Shown piece after piece: positions 31,946-42,501 of a stretch of 64,000 nucleotides of DNA. Below the pieces are notes generated by a model, which saw only the letters and a list, made by a program, of their open reading frames with translations, made no database searches and was not told the origin of the DNA. How positions within the stretch are numbered: the first letter of the stretch is position 1; the number at the start of each line of letters is the position of its first letter. A program made the position numbers and the translations under genes. Origin of the DNA: Strobilurus pachycystidiatus (Eukaryota; Basidiomycota; Agaricomycetes; Agaricales; Physalacriaceae); the NCBI GenBank assembly GCA_019915135.1, contig JAHLMK010000002.1, forward strand, positions 1,426,001-1,490,000, given 5' to 3'.

Positions 31946-32038
31946 ATGGTCTTGTTCCATTCTTCTTGTATCTTATGTTATTCTCACCATTCCAATATTT
32001 GCGGATCCAAGGAAAGATTGTCATTATTTCTACATTCA

Positions 32039-33129
32039 CTATGCCGCCCGCATAACTGTATCCTCATCCTTCTTCGCCAAACCTTCCGACTCAAGGAGCG
32101 CGTCAATCTCGGCAGGTTTGTATATCTTCGCCTTGGGCTTCCCGGTTTTCTCGTCCAATGTTAACACCGCGAACTCCACTGGAAGTAGTAGATGGTTAAA
32201 TGACGACCGAAGCGATCAGAGACGGAAAGCCTACATTTCTCGCTTCCCAGCGTAGTGCTGTCCATCGTTTTGCTCATTGTTCGGAGCACGAGCCCAATCG
32301 CCTCCTTCACGCCAATCGTGTCCTTGTACTCCTGCTTTAACAAACTTTGGGCCGTCCCGTTGTTCGCTCCGATGCAAGTCGCCTTCCAGCCGTTATAGTT
32401 GCCCGACGGGTCGGAGTGGTAGAGCTGGAACTGATATTGGGGGTCGTAGCCAGCGTACAGTAACGAGACGCCGAATGGCCTCAAACCACCGTATTGCGTG
32501 TAGCCCTGCTTCATGTCACACATCCGTTGCGCGAGCAACTCCACGGGGATGTCCTCGTCGTAGGAAAGCAGATGCTGCTGGGCGGCGCTGCGCGCGTAGT
32601 TTACCAGGGAGTTGGCGTCGGATGTTATTCCTGCGACGCCACCGATGATGTTCCTGGGCAGCGCTATGAGTGTATGGACACGATCTAGAGTAGGCGACGC
32701 ACGAATTGAGCAAGTAGATCTTCTCTCCACTTCCACCGTACCCTCCGCCCGAGAGATCCAGAAGCTTTCCGGTCACCTTCTTCTCCGCTGCGAGGACAAC
32801 ACCGTCTGTCGCCAGAACGCCTAGGACGGTTCCTGCCCGTGAGATTGCCTCCATCGCGTATTCGACTACAGATGTAGGTGATTAATGGAAGGGATGTTGC
32901 CCGCACAGTAGACGTACTCTGGTATAGACGACCTGAGGAACATCAGATAGGTAGATGGGACATAAAGTGAAAAGTGTACCTTCAGGAGAGAAGATGGTCG
33001 TTCGGCCTACATGCAGTTAGTTTGCTACTCTTTCAACGCGGAGACTAGGCGCACTGTCATATCGTCGGGCCTATGTAGAGCTTGTGTTAGTGACTAGAGC
33101 GGAAGAGCACCAACGAGCAGACAAACCAT
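32039..33129 (-). CDS. PRE9: 20S proteasome alpha3 subunit (PRE9/PSMA4)
   Basis: Exons, downward: 33127-33129, 33055-33070, 32980-33006, 32918-32932, 32703-32865, 32235-32653 and 32039-32178; 260 residues. Four tiny exons assemble the conserved N-terminus [20 protein letters not shown], after which the frame reads [13 protein letters not shown]. The first contributes only ATG, followed by a 56-nt intron with a CACTAAC branch site. Later marks are [28 protein letters not shown] and [16 protein letters not shown], all typical of alpha3/alpha4-type subunits; SDPSGNY-GWKAT favours PSMA4. The alpha N-terminus gates the 20S core. Confidence 0.95.
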
Positions 33130-33848
33130 GATGGTAAGTAGAAGAGTCGAATTGGCACAATCCAAAGCGTGACGCGTACAACGCGCGTCTTTCGGCAATT
33201 GCCGAGCAGCTTGCGCTCTCACCTCGAAAACATATCCCAATCCAGCTTGTTGATGAACCTTTTGGTTTCATACGGATCTCGGGATACCCATAGTAGTTGA
33301 ACATAGGGTCTCCAGGTACTAGGCCTCGCCCAACCGCCACAAGGAATGAATGCCAAAGTCGAGACTATGCTGCGATGGGTGTCTGGCCGCTCTCGTAGCC
33401 CGCGTCTATTACTGTACTGACCACGACGATGCTGGAATACTCCGAGACTGCGCTGGACTCTTAGCACAAAGAGCAGAGAAATGCCTTTGAAACTTGAAAG
33501 GACTGATCGTGCCTTCATTTAACTAATTGACTTGTACTTGATAAACCCCGTCAAGAGCGTATCGTTACCTGTCATGCATATGCGCTTTGGAACTGACCTG
33601 TCCATATACGAAATCGCGAACAACGCTGGGACAAGCGCATAGCGCCTCAGAATCGCCGCGTGTCGTAAATTTCAAACGTGGAAGCGGACACGTTACGCCT
33701 CTCGATCGAGATCACCTCTCAGGGTATATCCGAGATGTTCAGCGGAATCCTTCTCCTTTCCTACTCCCACTCTGCCTCTCGTTGACCCCACAACTGTGCG
33801 CCCTTTGTGCGCCCACTCTCCGCCCGTCTGAACACATTCTGCAGAATA
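33130..33848. promoter_or_regulatory. Divergent promoter region PRE9 / mannose-1-P guanylyltransferase
   Basis: A 719-bp stretch. Minus-strand ORFs here (up to 99 codons at 33219-33518) lack coding character and no splice makes sense of them. No RNA gene seen. Confidence 0.45.
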
Positions 33849-35444
33849 ATGAACACCGCTGCGCGCGTCGGCCCCAATGGCGATGGTGCTTCCGTCAACG
33901 AAATGTTCCATACCATCCTCGCCATGATGCAGAAATCGGTACGGAATGCCCCACTACGTCTCGGCATCGTCTCTAATGCCATTTCGCACAGCAACAAGAC
34001 GTTGAGGAACTCAAGCGCGAGTGCGCTGAACTCAAGCTGTCCAACGCCAGTCTCGAGCACCAACTCCGCGACGGCCACTTTCTCTCTCAGGGCTCGCGGA
34101 CGCCAGGCTTCGTGACGCCCGCCGCGCCCTCCAGCCCGCAGCTGCGCTCCAAGACTCCTTTTCTTTCTCCGAGCATTCCCGCTCTGGTCCCTGCGCTTCC
34201 CTCGAGCCATGTGCTGCATCAACCCTCTCCGCTCGGGGACAATGTTCTCTCTGCGTACCCCTTTGGCTCACAGAAATGCAGGGACATCCCGGGCTTCTAC
34301 GTTGTCATCCCCGCCGGCGGCGCGGGGACGCGTCTCTGGCCGCTCTCGCGTGAATCTCACCCCAAGTTCCTCCTCGACCTCACACAGAAGGGTCGATCTC
34401 TCATACAGGCAACGTGGGACCGTCTCCTGCCTCTTACCTCCCCTGCGCGTACCACCATCGTCGCCGGCCCGAGCCATGTCAAGAGCATTCGGGACCAGCT
34501 GCCCGATCTCCTTCCCGAAAATATTTTCTGTGAACCAGGTCCCAAAGACTCAATGGCGGCCATCGGACTTGCCGCAGCAATCCTCGCTGAACGCGACCCA
34601 GACGCCATCATCGGCTCCTTCGCTGCGGACCACATGATTTCCGGAGACGAGGCTTTCCTCTCAGCAGTTGCCGAAGCCGTCGAGGTGGCGAAGAAAGGCC
34701 TCTTGGTGACTATTGGCATAGCCCCATCCTACCCGTCTACGGGATTCGGCTACATCCGTCTCGGAGACAAACTTGGCGATGACGAGACACCCAACGCGCG
34801 GATGGTGGACAGCTTCAAGGAGAAGCCCGATGCGCGGACTGCAGCAGGCTATTGGGAGGCGACTGTAAATACCGTTGGAACGCAGGCATGTTCGTCACCA
34901 AGGCCTCTGTGTTGTTGGAACTCTTGAAGGAGTACAAGCCCGATATGGCTGAGGGCCTTTCGCAAATCGGCAAGGCATGGGACAACGTTCAAGAGCGCGA
35001 AAAGATTCTAGCCGACCTTTGGCCCAAACTCGAAAAGATCCCCATCGATAACGCCGTCGCGGAGCCTGCAGCTGCAGACAAGAAAGTTGCGGTAGTACCC
35101 GCGACATTTGGTTGGGACGACGTCGGAGATTTTGCTTCCCTTTCCGAACTTCTACCCGCCGAACAAAACCAGCCTCGTATTCTTGGTGATAGCAGTCTAG
35201 GTAAGCATCTTATCCTGTGCGCCACTGAGGTGCTTCTCTGACAATCAGTGCAGTTCTCACAGAGCAAGTCTATGGCGGCATCGTCGTTCCTGGCTCCGGG
35301 AGACTTATTTCGTGCCTGGGCGTTGACGATCTGGTCATTGTCGACATGCCTGACACCCTTCTCGTTACTACTCGCGCACGTTCGCAAGAAGTCAAGCGTG
35401 TCGTTCAGAAGGCGCGGGATGCCGGCTGGGGTCGTCTCTTATGA
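33849..35444 (+). pseudogene. Bacterial-type mannose-1-phosphate guanylyltransferase, frameshifted
   Basis: Exons 33849-33938, 33992-35200 and 35254-35444 (about 496 residues if the frame is restored). The ManC-type nucleotidyltransferase signature VVIPAGGAGTRLWPLSR with H-P-K-F-L lies at about 135-155, followed by GPSHVKSIRDQLP, PGPKDSMAAIGLAA, FGYIRLGDKL, RWNAGMF and FGWDDVGDF. It should make GDP-mannose from mannose-1-phosphate and GTP. Ahead of it is a 125-residue extension with a short coiled coil. Near 34855-34860 the frame jumps by one base with no intron signals: the upstream frame reads GYWEA, the downstream frame GDCKYRWNAGMF. So the copy is broken or the sequence has a one-base error. 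Introns argue against contamination. Confidence 0.85.
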
Positions 35445-35649
35445 TCTCATACATACCCTACTCACATCTAATCGCTCTTTAATATCTACTAAGTACTGGA
35501 CATCGGACAGTGAAGCAGCAGGCATGCCTAGGGCTATTTACTAAGTTATACTATTGGGAATTTATTGTCGCTATCAACATGAAGTCTTATATGAACCACA
35601 CGCAAGAATGTAAGATACAAATACAATTCCAAAGTCCACCCGGCATCCT

Positions 35650-38024
35650 TTACTGATTCGCAAGACTCATTAAACTGCCGACGAATGTCATAATCTGAGG
35701 GAAGTGTCAGCCACTCGATAGATCCATCTCGCGAATGATCCTCACCAGTCGTGGCCGAATATCCACGATGTCCTCAGGAACTAAGAATATCAACGCGTTC
35801 ATCTTACGTGCGATAGAGATGGCCAATTTAGCTGTCGGGATGGTCAGTAACCGACCTGCTATTACGAACGGGTGACGCATACCATTTTGCCTCCTCTCGT
35901 CATAATCCCCTGATGCGTCGACCGCGATAACCAACGAGGGATCCACGATACCCGGACGAATCGCATCGAGCAAATCGAGGAACCACAAGCCGGTAGTAAG
36001 AGACGGGTCCTTGAACGACCTGACGCTGCGTGTGCGCGCGACTGGGCTCGTCGCTTCCGCCGCCTTAGCATTAGCCCACTTCAGAATCTCCAGATCGGTG
36101 ACAGGACGACCTGATTTAGAGAGATTGCTCAAGGTCTTGGTTATGCTCAGCCTATCCGAATAGAGTCAGATTATGCGTGTATCAACAAAAAAAATTGAAG
36201 GTGTCACCTCATGAGCTGCCAGACAAGCCCAAGCACTAGGGTCTTGCTTCCGTCCACGATATCAGCACCTTGGATGCCGACCATGTGCATCCCATTCTGC
36301 TTAGCCAAGTCAACGGCATAGTTGGTGTTCTCTACCGCCTTGAATCGCGATAGCTTCATTTGGTTAGGTGCCATCCCAATATCCTCTTCATCCTCATCGC
36401 CACCACCGCTAACGTACGCGCCCAAGTTGGCACCGCGGCCTTCCTTGGGTTTCGATACACGTCGCCAAACGACGACACCGGGGTTCACCTTGTCGAAGGC
36501 CTGTAGGATAACCAATCCGTCCTTCAAATCCTCGACAAGATTGAAAACACCAGGCTCCACATTGAGCGAGTTTAGCCAAAGAGTGAAAACGCGCGCTTCA
36601 CGCTCTCCTTCAGCATCGAAGTCATCCACAGAGCCATAATCCTTGGCCTCCTCGACAGTGAGTGGCTCAAGACCCGGGTGGGTGTTGAAGAGGTTTGCAA
36701 CGAACGCAAGATTGAGACGAGGGTTGCCAGAGATGAGGGAAGACGGGGTCAAGTACTTTCGGCACCCGATACGCTCAGCGTTTTGAAGGACCTGGACAGT
36801 CTGTGAGAATCGATACAAATGGAGGGAAAGTAACTGGCCTCTTCTGCACGCGTGCGCAGGTCCGACGTCTGTAAAGGCGCGCGCGAACATTGATCAGGCT
36901 TCAATTGGTTGAGGAGGACCGTGTAGTTCTCGCCGTCTTTCACGTCACGGCTGAAGTTGTTCACTCTGCGCGGCGGATGAGACACCGTCTTGGCGGAATA
37001 CAAATTGGGGGACTTACCTTCTGTTCCATCCTGCAGCCTTGAGATGGAAGTTGAACCATCTGAGGAGGATTTGATCCGGAGTCAACCTGAGGAGATCCTC
37101 GATAGTTTCGCCGTCTTCGCAGAGGCGGTATAGCTCTGGGTGAAGCTTGATGTCGACCTGAGCTAAGAGACCGCGTCGAATGACCTGCCAAATAAGACCG
37201 AGGATGAGATGCTCGCGTCCCTCTGCGAGATCGGTGGAGCCGATGTTTACGACGGAGCAGCCAATCGCTTTTGCGGAGGTAATGACGATGTTGTTGTTTT
37301 CGGTCATTTGGAAGGCATTGAGGGGCTTGCGAGCTGTGGGCTTGTTGAGGACACGAGTATCGATGGTGTCCGGTACGGAGTCGTTGATAAGTTTGCAGAG
37401 GATGAGACCGTCTTTGCACTCGTCAAAGAGTTGCATGGTATCGGTCGGGATGGGATACCGATCCGAGATATCTGGGTCATTCTCGAGCACCTGCGGGCGT
37501 GTATGTTAGGTGCTTGAAGCCATCGCATGGATGGATGACGGACTGTGTTGATGTGATTCGTGAATTCCCTGCGCTCGTCCTCATTGATGGTGTGGCTGAC
37601 ATTCGCGTTGGAACCCTGCACAGTAACCTTGCCCTTCTTGGTCGAGAGCGCTGACGATGCGTGTGTGCGCAGTTTCACGTTCAGCTTGCAGAGGGGTGAG
37701 CGACCATGCTAGCCAGCGAATGCTATCGACCGCGTACCTCGACCCAGTCCTCGAGCTCGACCTTTCCGCTGGAATCAACGCTGACGTGCTTGAGCGTCTC
37801 GCGCGCATTGTCGTAGGATTCACCGCTTTGCTGCAGAGCCTGGAGGATCGCGGTCTTGTCGATCCGTCCTGGGGAATCTGTGGTAATCGCGCTGTGCGTC
37901 GATGAGACCAGTGTCGTGGCTATAAGGAGATGGTACTTGGCACATACTTGAAGCGGTTGATGAGTTCAAACATCTCATCCCGAGAGACCTCGGGATATTT
38001 CTTTTGCAGTCGCAGGGCCTCCAT
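35650..38024 (-). CDS. SAC6: Fimbrin / plastin, actin-bundling protein (SAC6)
   Basis: Exons, downward: 37948-38024, 37738-37891, 37544-37684, 37018-37490, 36839-36965, 36208-36791, 35883-36151, 35746-35831 and 35650-35694; 651 residues. An EF-hand-like N-terminus (SYDNARETLKHVSVDSSGKVELEDWVE) is followed by four calponin-homology domains, seen as DGLILCKLINDSVPDTIDTRVLN, APLQTSDLRTRAEE-VLQNAERIGCRKYLTP, LVWQLMR and DIVDIRPRLIMTF. Fimbrin cross-links actin in endocytic patches and hyphal tips. The intron 36792-36838 appears to start with GC instead of GT, since no GT donor keeps the conserved RAE-VLQNAE join. The short last exon ends SLMSLANQ. Confidence 0.94.
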
Positions 38025-39306
38025 CGTTTGTAGACACAGTGGCAGTTCTTGGTTAAATACCGGAGGCAACGATGACGCAGGCAGTGCTTCGGCCCGCTTC
38101 GCCGAGCCTATGATTCACCGACGGCGACTGATTCAATGAACGCTTGTTGTATGCAGCGCAGCGAGCAAACTGCGGCCAAGGATTCATGAACCATCGTGCG
38201 GAAATCCCACAGTAATGTTCGCTACCTATCCTTGCCATTCGTTCACCACGCAGAACTCGTGGCGTTGCACGTGAAGAGAGTATTCAAGTATGTGACACCG
38301 ATTCATCGACTATGCGTTCGGTATTCACGGGTCCTTCTCAGGACCTTCTGACCGCTAGCCCTTATGGTGTGCCTAGTGGCAATTGGCACGCAGTGTACCA
38401 TTGGAAGGCATCGCGTATTATCCCAAAGTAACAAGTAGTCTGGAATTTGGATCCTCAGAGATTCCGATCTTTGAACTCAATTGCAATTCTTGAGAAGTCT
38501 GAGCCTCGAAGCACAGAGCACTCAAACTGAGAGCCTAACTTAGCTGTCATCGATCCTTGTACAGTATGACAAAGTGTGCTACGCTCTAACAGTCTGAATG
38601 TGTACACTGGTGAATCTGACTGCGCACTGTGCCACAGTCACCAACATCAATGTCCATTGTCCTGCGTCTAGATCTGTGCATGAGAATTTGAAAAGTTCAA
38701 GAATCAACTTTCGAATCTATTATCTCGAATCTCGAAAGAAAGCTCTTGGCTGCACAAAGTTGCCAAAAGGTTTGTGCTAGGCGCGATCCGTAGCGCGACT
38801 GACGACATGTCCCAATCTCCGACGACTAACTCGGCCAGTCCTGCAGGTTGCGGAATTGCTTCCCTGGCCTGTCAAGGTCTGATTATTCCAAGGCCATACC
38901 AACCCTTCCGGGTCGGGGATCTGTGAACACCAAGTTTTCTGGAGGAGACAGTCTTGAACCAGCGCACAAGCGGATTGATTCGCTGACGTAAACCCAGCAC
39001 ATTCCCGGTTAAGCCATTACAGCCGATCCACCAGGGGGAGATGGCTTGCAGCAGTCTAATGTGCTGATAATGCTGCGCATAACACGGATACATGCTACAG
39101 CGAACACAAACTCCAGCCAAGTAACCATGAAACGAGTAAAAATACAGAAAACACCCAGAAGTAAATACTACATCCATTTCGCAGACTCAGCGTGTCAGAA
39201 GAGTATTGAGCTCTATAGTAGGTCTGAGGTCAACGAAGAACACGGTGGCAACGCTTTGGGCTTACCTCTTCAATTACCCCCGAACGACGTTGGTCGTTGT
39301 GCAAAT
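38025..39306. other. Large spacer between fimbrin promoter and HAP5 3' end
   Basis: A 1.28-kb stretch without a credible coding frame. It should hold the fimbrin promoter at its left end. I looked for tRNA boxes, inverted repeats and element ends and saw none convincing. Confidence 0.45.
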
Positions 39307-40051
39307 CAGAGTCGACCATGTTGCCCGCCATGCCACTAGTTAATGGCCGCGGAGTCTACGCCCCCGTCGTCAGTAACTGCACTCACTTGAAATGACATTC
39401 GCAACAGTACCTCCTCTTGTTTGAGAGTCAGGAAGGATGTTGACGGCACCGCCCTGCGGACTGCAGTGCCCATGGGGAAGGGAAGCTCTTCCCTTGGCAT
39501 GATGTCGATCAAGAAGTCGAATTGGTCACTCTTGCTCAGTGCTTTAGCGATGTCCGACCGGGACAGTGTCCGCCGCTAGACAATCTTTAACAGGCGTAAC
39601 GCATTGAGTAGTCGCACACCTTATTTGAGTCGGCGATGATGAACGCGCGAGCCGTGATTTCGGCAATGAAAACTAGGTATCTCATGGGTCACTTCGCACG
39701 CGCTCCGATGAGGGTTTCGCTCTTACTTTCACAAGCTTTGCAGAAGAGTATAGGCGCTAAGTAACCAGGTCACAACGGTACAGTGAAGACAGGAACACAT
39801 GTCGAACCATCAGCAGCAATCATCTTGGATAGAATGTCTAACAGGTTCAATCAACAAATGGTGAGAACGTTGAATACGCCTACCTTGACGTCAGGATCGT
39901 TCTTCATGACTTTCTTGATCCTTGCCAGAGGGAGGGCAGGATGCCTAAAGTCCGGAGTGTCCTGTTCTGCCGCGTCGACTTGACGCTGCCAGAACGCGCG
40001 CAGAAAGTCGTTGAGATTATCGCCAGGTTGGACAAACGGTTCAGATGACAT
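39307..40051 (-). CDS. HAP5: CCAAT-binding factor subunit HAP5 / NF-YC
   Basis: Exons, downward: 39884-40051, 39808-39823, 39727-39756, 39620-39672 and 39388-39575 or longer. The histone-fold core is intact: [94 protein letters not shown]. It heterotrimerises with HAP2 and HAP3 on CCAAT boxes, in fungi often controlling respiration, iron and nitrogen genes. Two of the exons are only 16 and 30 nt. An upstream in-frame ATG (40072) would add seven residues. The 3' end is unsure: reading on gives a stop at 39336; splicing a GTGAGT...TTAACTAG intron gives a stop at 39307-39309. Confidence 0.92.
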
Positions 40052-40357
40052 GGCGGTATGAATCAAAGGCAAGTGGGAATCCCAACCCTAACCCAACAGC
40101 CCTAGTTGCATAGAGCAGTCTAGGTCTCAATCGTATGAAAGTCGGGCGTTCATAGCCATTCCAATCTTGGTCTGATAGCATTCTAATCGCCACCCAATCG
40201 CCATTGAACCGCCTGCTGATTGTGGCAGAAGAATCGATGATCGCCAAGCCGCGCACTGCCGTCGGTTCACATTCGATCAATAAATTACGTAATAAGCAGA
40301 CCTAAAGTTACACGTCTTGACACGTACCTAACCCATCTCTTACTCGATTCTGCCATT
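40052..40357. promoter_or_regulatory. Divergent promoter HAP5 / ERV41
   Basis: A 306-bp non-coding region between outward start codons. It contains CCAATC and ATTGG words (about 40162-40206), interesting next to a CCAAT-binding factor gene, but such short words are common by chance. Confidence 0.45.
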
Positions 40358-42262
40358 ATGGCGTCCATGGACGACGACAAGTCGATCCTCGACAAGCTCG
40401 ACGACGTGGTGCCCGCCCCGCTCGCCCAGTTCGATGCATTCCCGAAGCTCCCGTCGTCGTTCAAGGCGCGCTCAGAGTCGCGCGGGTTCATGACCATCTT
40501 CGTCTGCTTTCTTGCCTTCCTGCTGATGCTCAACGACATCGGCGAGTTTATCTTTGGGTGGCCGGACCACGAATTCTCCGTCGATAAGGACACATCGAGC
40601 TTCATGAACATAAACCTCGACGTGGTTGTCAACATGCCCTGTAGATGTGGGTAGTTCTTTGCATTTATGGCGGGAATGCTCACGGTCATCTAGTCCTCAG
40701 CGTAGATCTCAGGGATGCTGTTGGCGACAGACTGTTTTTGAGCGCACAAGGCTTCCGTCGCGACGGGGTGGGTATGATCTGTCACTACCTTCGCGCAATT
40801 AGCTGAATCCGGGCCAGACGAAATTCGATGTTGGGCAAGCCACGAAACTCAAGTACGTCTCCCTCCGCTGGTGGTTGTCGGGGGTATCTGACCCCGGCTT
40901 AGGGCACACTCGGATGCTCTGTCCGTCCAGCAAGCTGTCGCGCAGTCGAGGAATTCCCGAGGCTTATTCGACACCATCCTTCGCCGAGGTTCTACCGATC
41001 TCTTCAAGCCGACGTACGACTACCAGCCCCATGGCTCCGCTTGCAGAGTATGGGGTAGCATCTACGTGAAGAAGGTTACTGCGAACCTACACATCACGAC
41101 TTTGGGCCACGGTTACGCTAGTCATGAACATGTTGACCACAAGTGTCAGTCCTTCGTCGTTTCATGATGCTGCTCTTCATCTCATGGAACTACTCAGTGA
41201 TGAATCTCTCGCATGTCATCACAGAATTCTCATTTGGTCCTCACTTCCCGGAGATGATCCAACCACTCGACAATTCCTTCGAAGTCACACACGATCGTAA
41301 GAAACGCGTTGTTTTATTGTCACTAGTGCTGAGCCATCCTCGTGTCTAGCCTTCGTTGCGTATCAATATTTCCTTCACGTCGTTCCAACGACATACATCG
41401 CGCCTCGCTCGAAGCCTTTGCGCACTCATCAATACAGCGTGACCCACTACACACGCGTTATGGAGCACAACCGTGGCACTCCTGGGCTCTTCTTCAAATT
41501 TGATCTGGATCCCATGAGTTTGACGATTCATCAGCGTACCACCACCTTCATACAACTCATCATTCGGTAAGCCGTCACTGTTTCGCTCTCAAACATACCA
41601 ACTGACGCGGCTTCAGATGCTTCGGTGTTATTGGCGGCGTGTTCGTTTGCATGGGCTATGCCATACGAGTAACAACCAAGGCGGTCCAAGTTGTAGCAGG
41701 CTCTGACGAGTCGGCGAGCCTCGTTGCTGCCGAAGCATCAGGTGCCAAAGTCGGCAAGGGACTTCGTTCAAAGTGGGGCGGGGGAGAGATTCGGTCCCGA
41801 AGCAAGATTGTCCGGCAGGGTTCTGGATGGTCCATGGAAGGCTCGGGATACACCTCTCCTGCTCCAGGTTACAGTTCGTTTGCCAATACACCCGCTGGTT
41901 CTCCGTTCCTCGGATCGCCAGCAGGTTTTTCGAATCCTGGCACTCCCAACCTGGGGCACAGTTTCTCGTCTCCTCCTGTGTTTGGACCGCAATCACCCAA
42001 TCCAAGGAATATCCCTCCACCGCCCAGTCGAGGTATGCGGACCTCGAGCTTAGGCGTTGATTCGAATGCCGCGTCGGCGTCGCCGTTTGAGGCAGCACCC
42101 TTACCTGGCACCCCAAGTTATGGTGTCTTCCCTCCAACACCCAATCCCGCATTCGGTGGTGGCTTCCCGACCGGGCCTCCGCCTGGCGCAGGTTCGTTCC
42201 CGCCTTCACCGAATCTTGGAAGTTATGCCCCATCTCCGAAAATCCCCAAAAAAGATGATTAG
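40358..42262 (+). CDS. ERV41: COPII vesicle cargo receptor ERV41 / ERGIC2
   Basis: Exons 40358-40646, 40694-40767, 40818-40852, 40903-41144, 41198-41296, 41350-41566 and 41617-42262; 533 residues. Near the start a cytosolic segment (FDAFPKLPSSFKARSESRGF) precedes transmembrane helix 1 (IFVCFLAFLLMLNDIGEFIFGW). The lumenal domain has MNLDVVVNMPCRFLSVDLRDAVGDR, VYGSIYVKKVTANLHITTLGHGYASHEH and LDNSFEVTHD-like motifs. Helix 2 is CFGVIGGVFVCMGYAI. With ERV46 it cycles between ER and Golgi. The 170-residue cytosolic tail is rich in G, S, P and F, longer than in yeast. Confidence 0.93.
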
Positions 42263-42501
42263 TTATGAATTGGTTAGCTGCTTAGCTTTTGTAAACTATA
42301 TACCAATCACATCCACATCTTCCGTGCGAGGAGCAAAGCGGACCCGCAAGGAGATGGAGAAACCCGGAGTTGCGTCGCGGGCTCAACTTTGCGTACCACG
42401 TCGGCATTCGGCAAGTTGGGCCGAAATGCATGTTGACAAAGCGTATTTATGTATGGCCCTTACTCTTCTACCACCATCGTCAATATCTGTATTCTATCAT
42501 A

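Noticed and set aside
33219..33518. 99-codon minus-strand ORF upstream of PRE9
   Set aside because: No conserved motif, no plausible splice partner, and it lies in the region expected to be the PRE9 promoter.
33849..35444. Bacterial contamination as the source of the ManC-type gene
   Set aside because: It has two fungal-type introns with proper splice sites and a fungal-looking N-terminal extension, within continuous fungal gene order.
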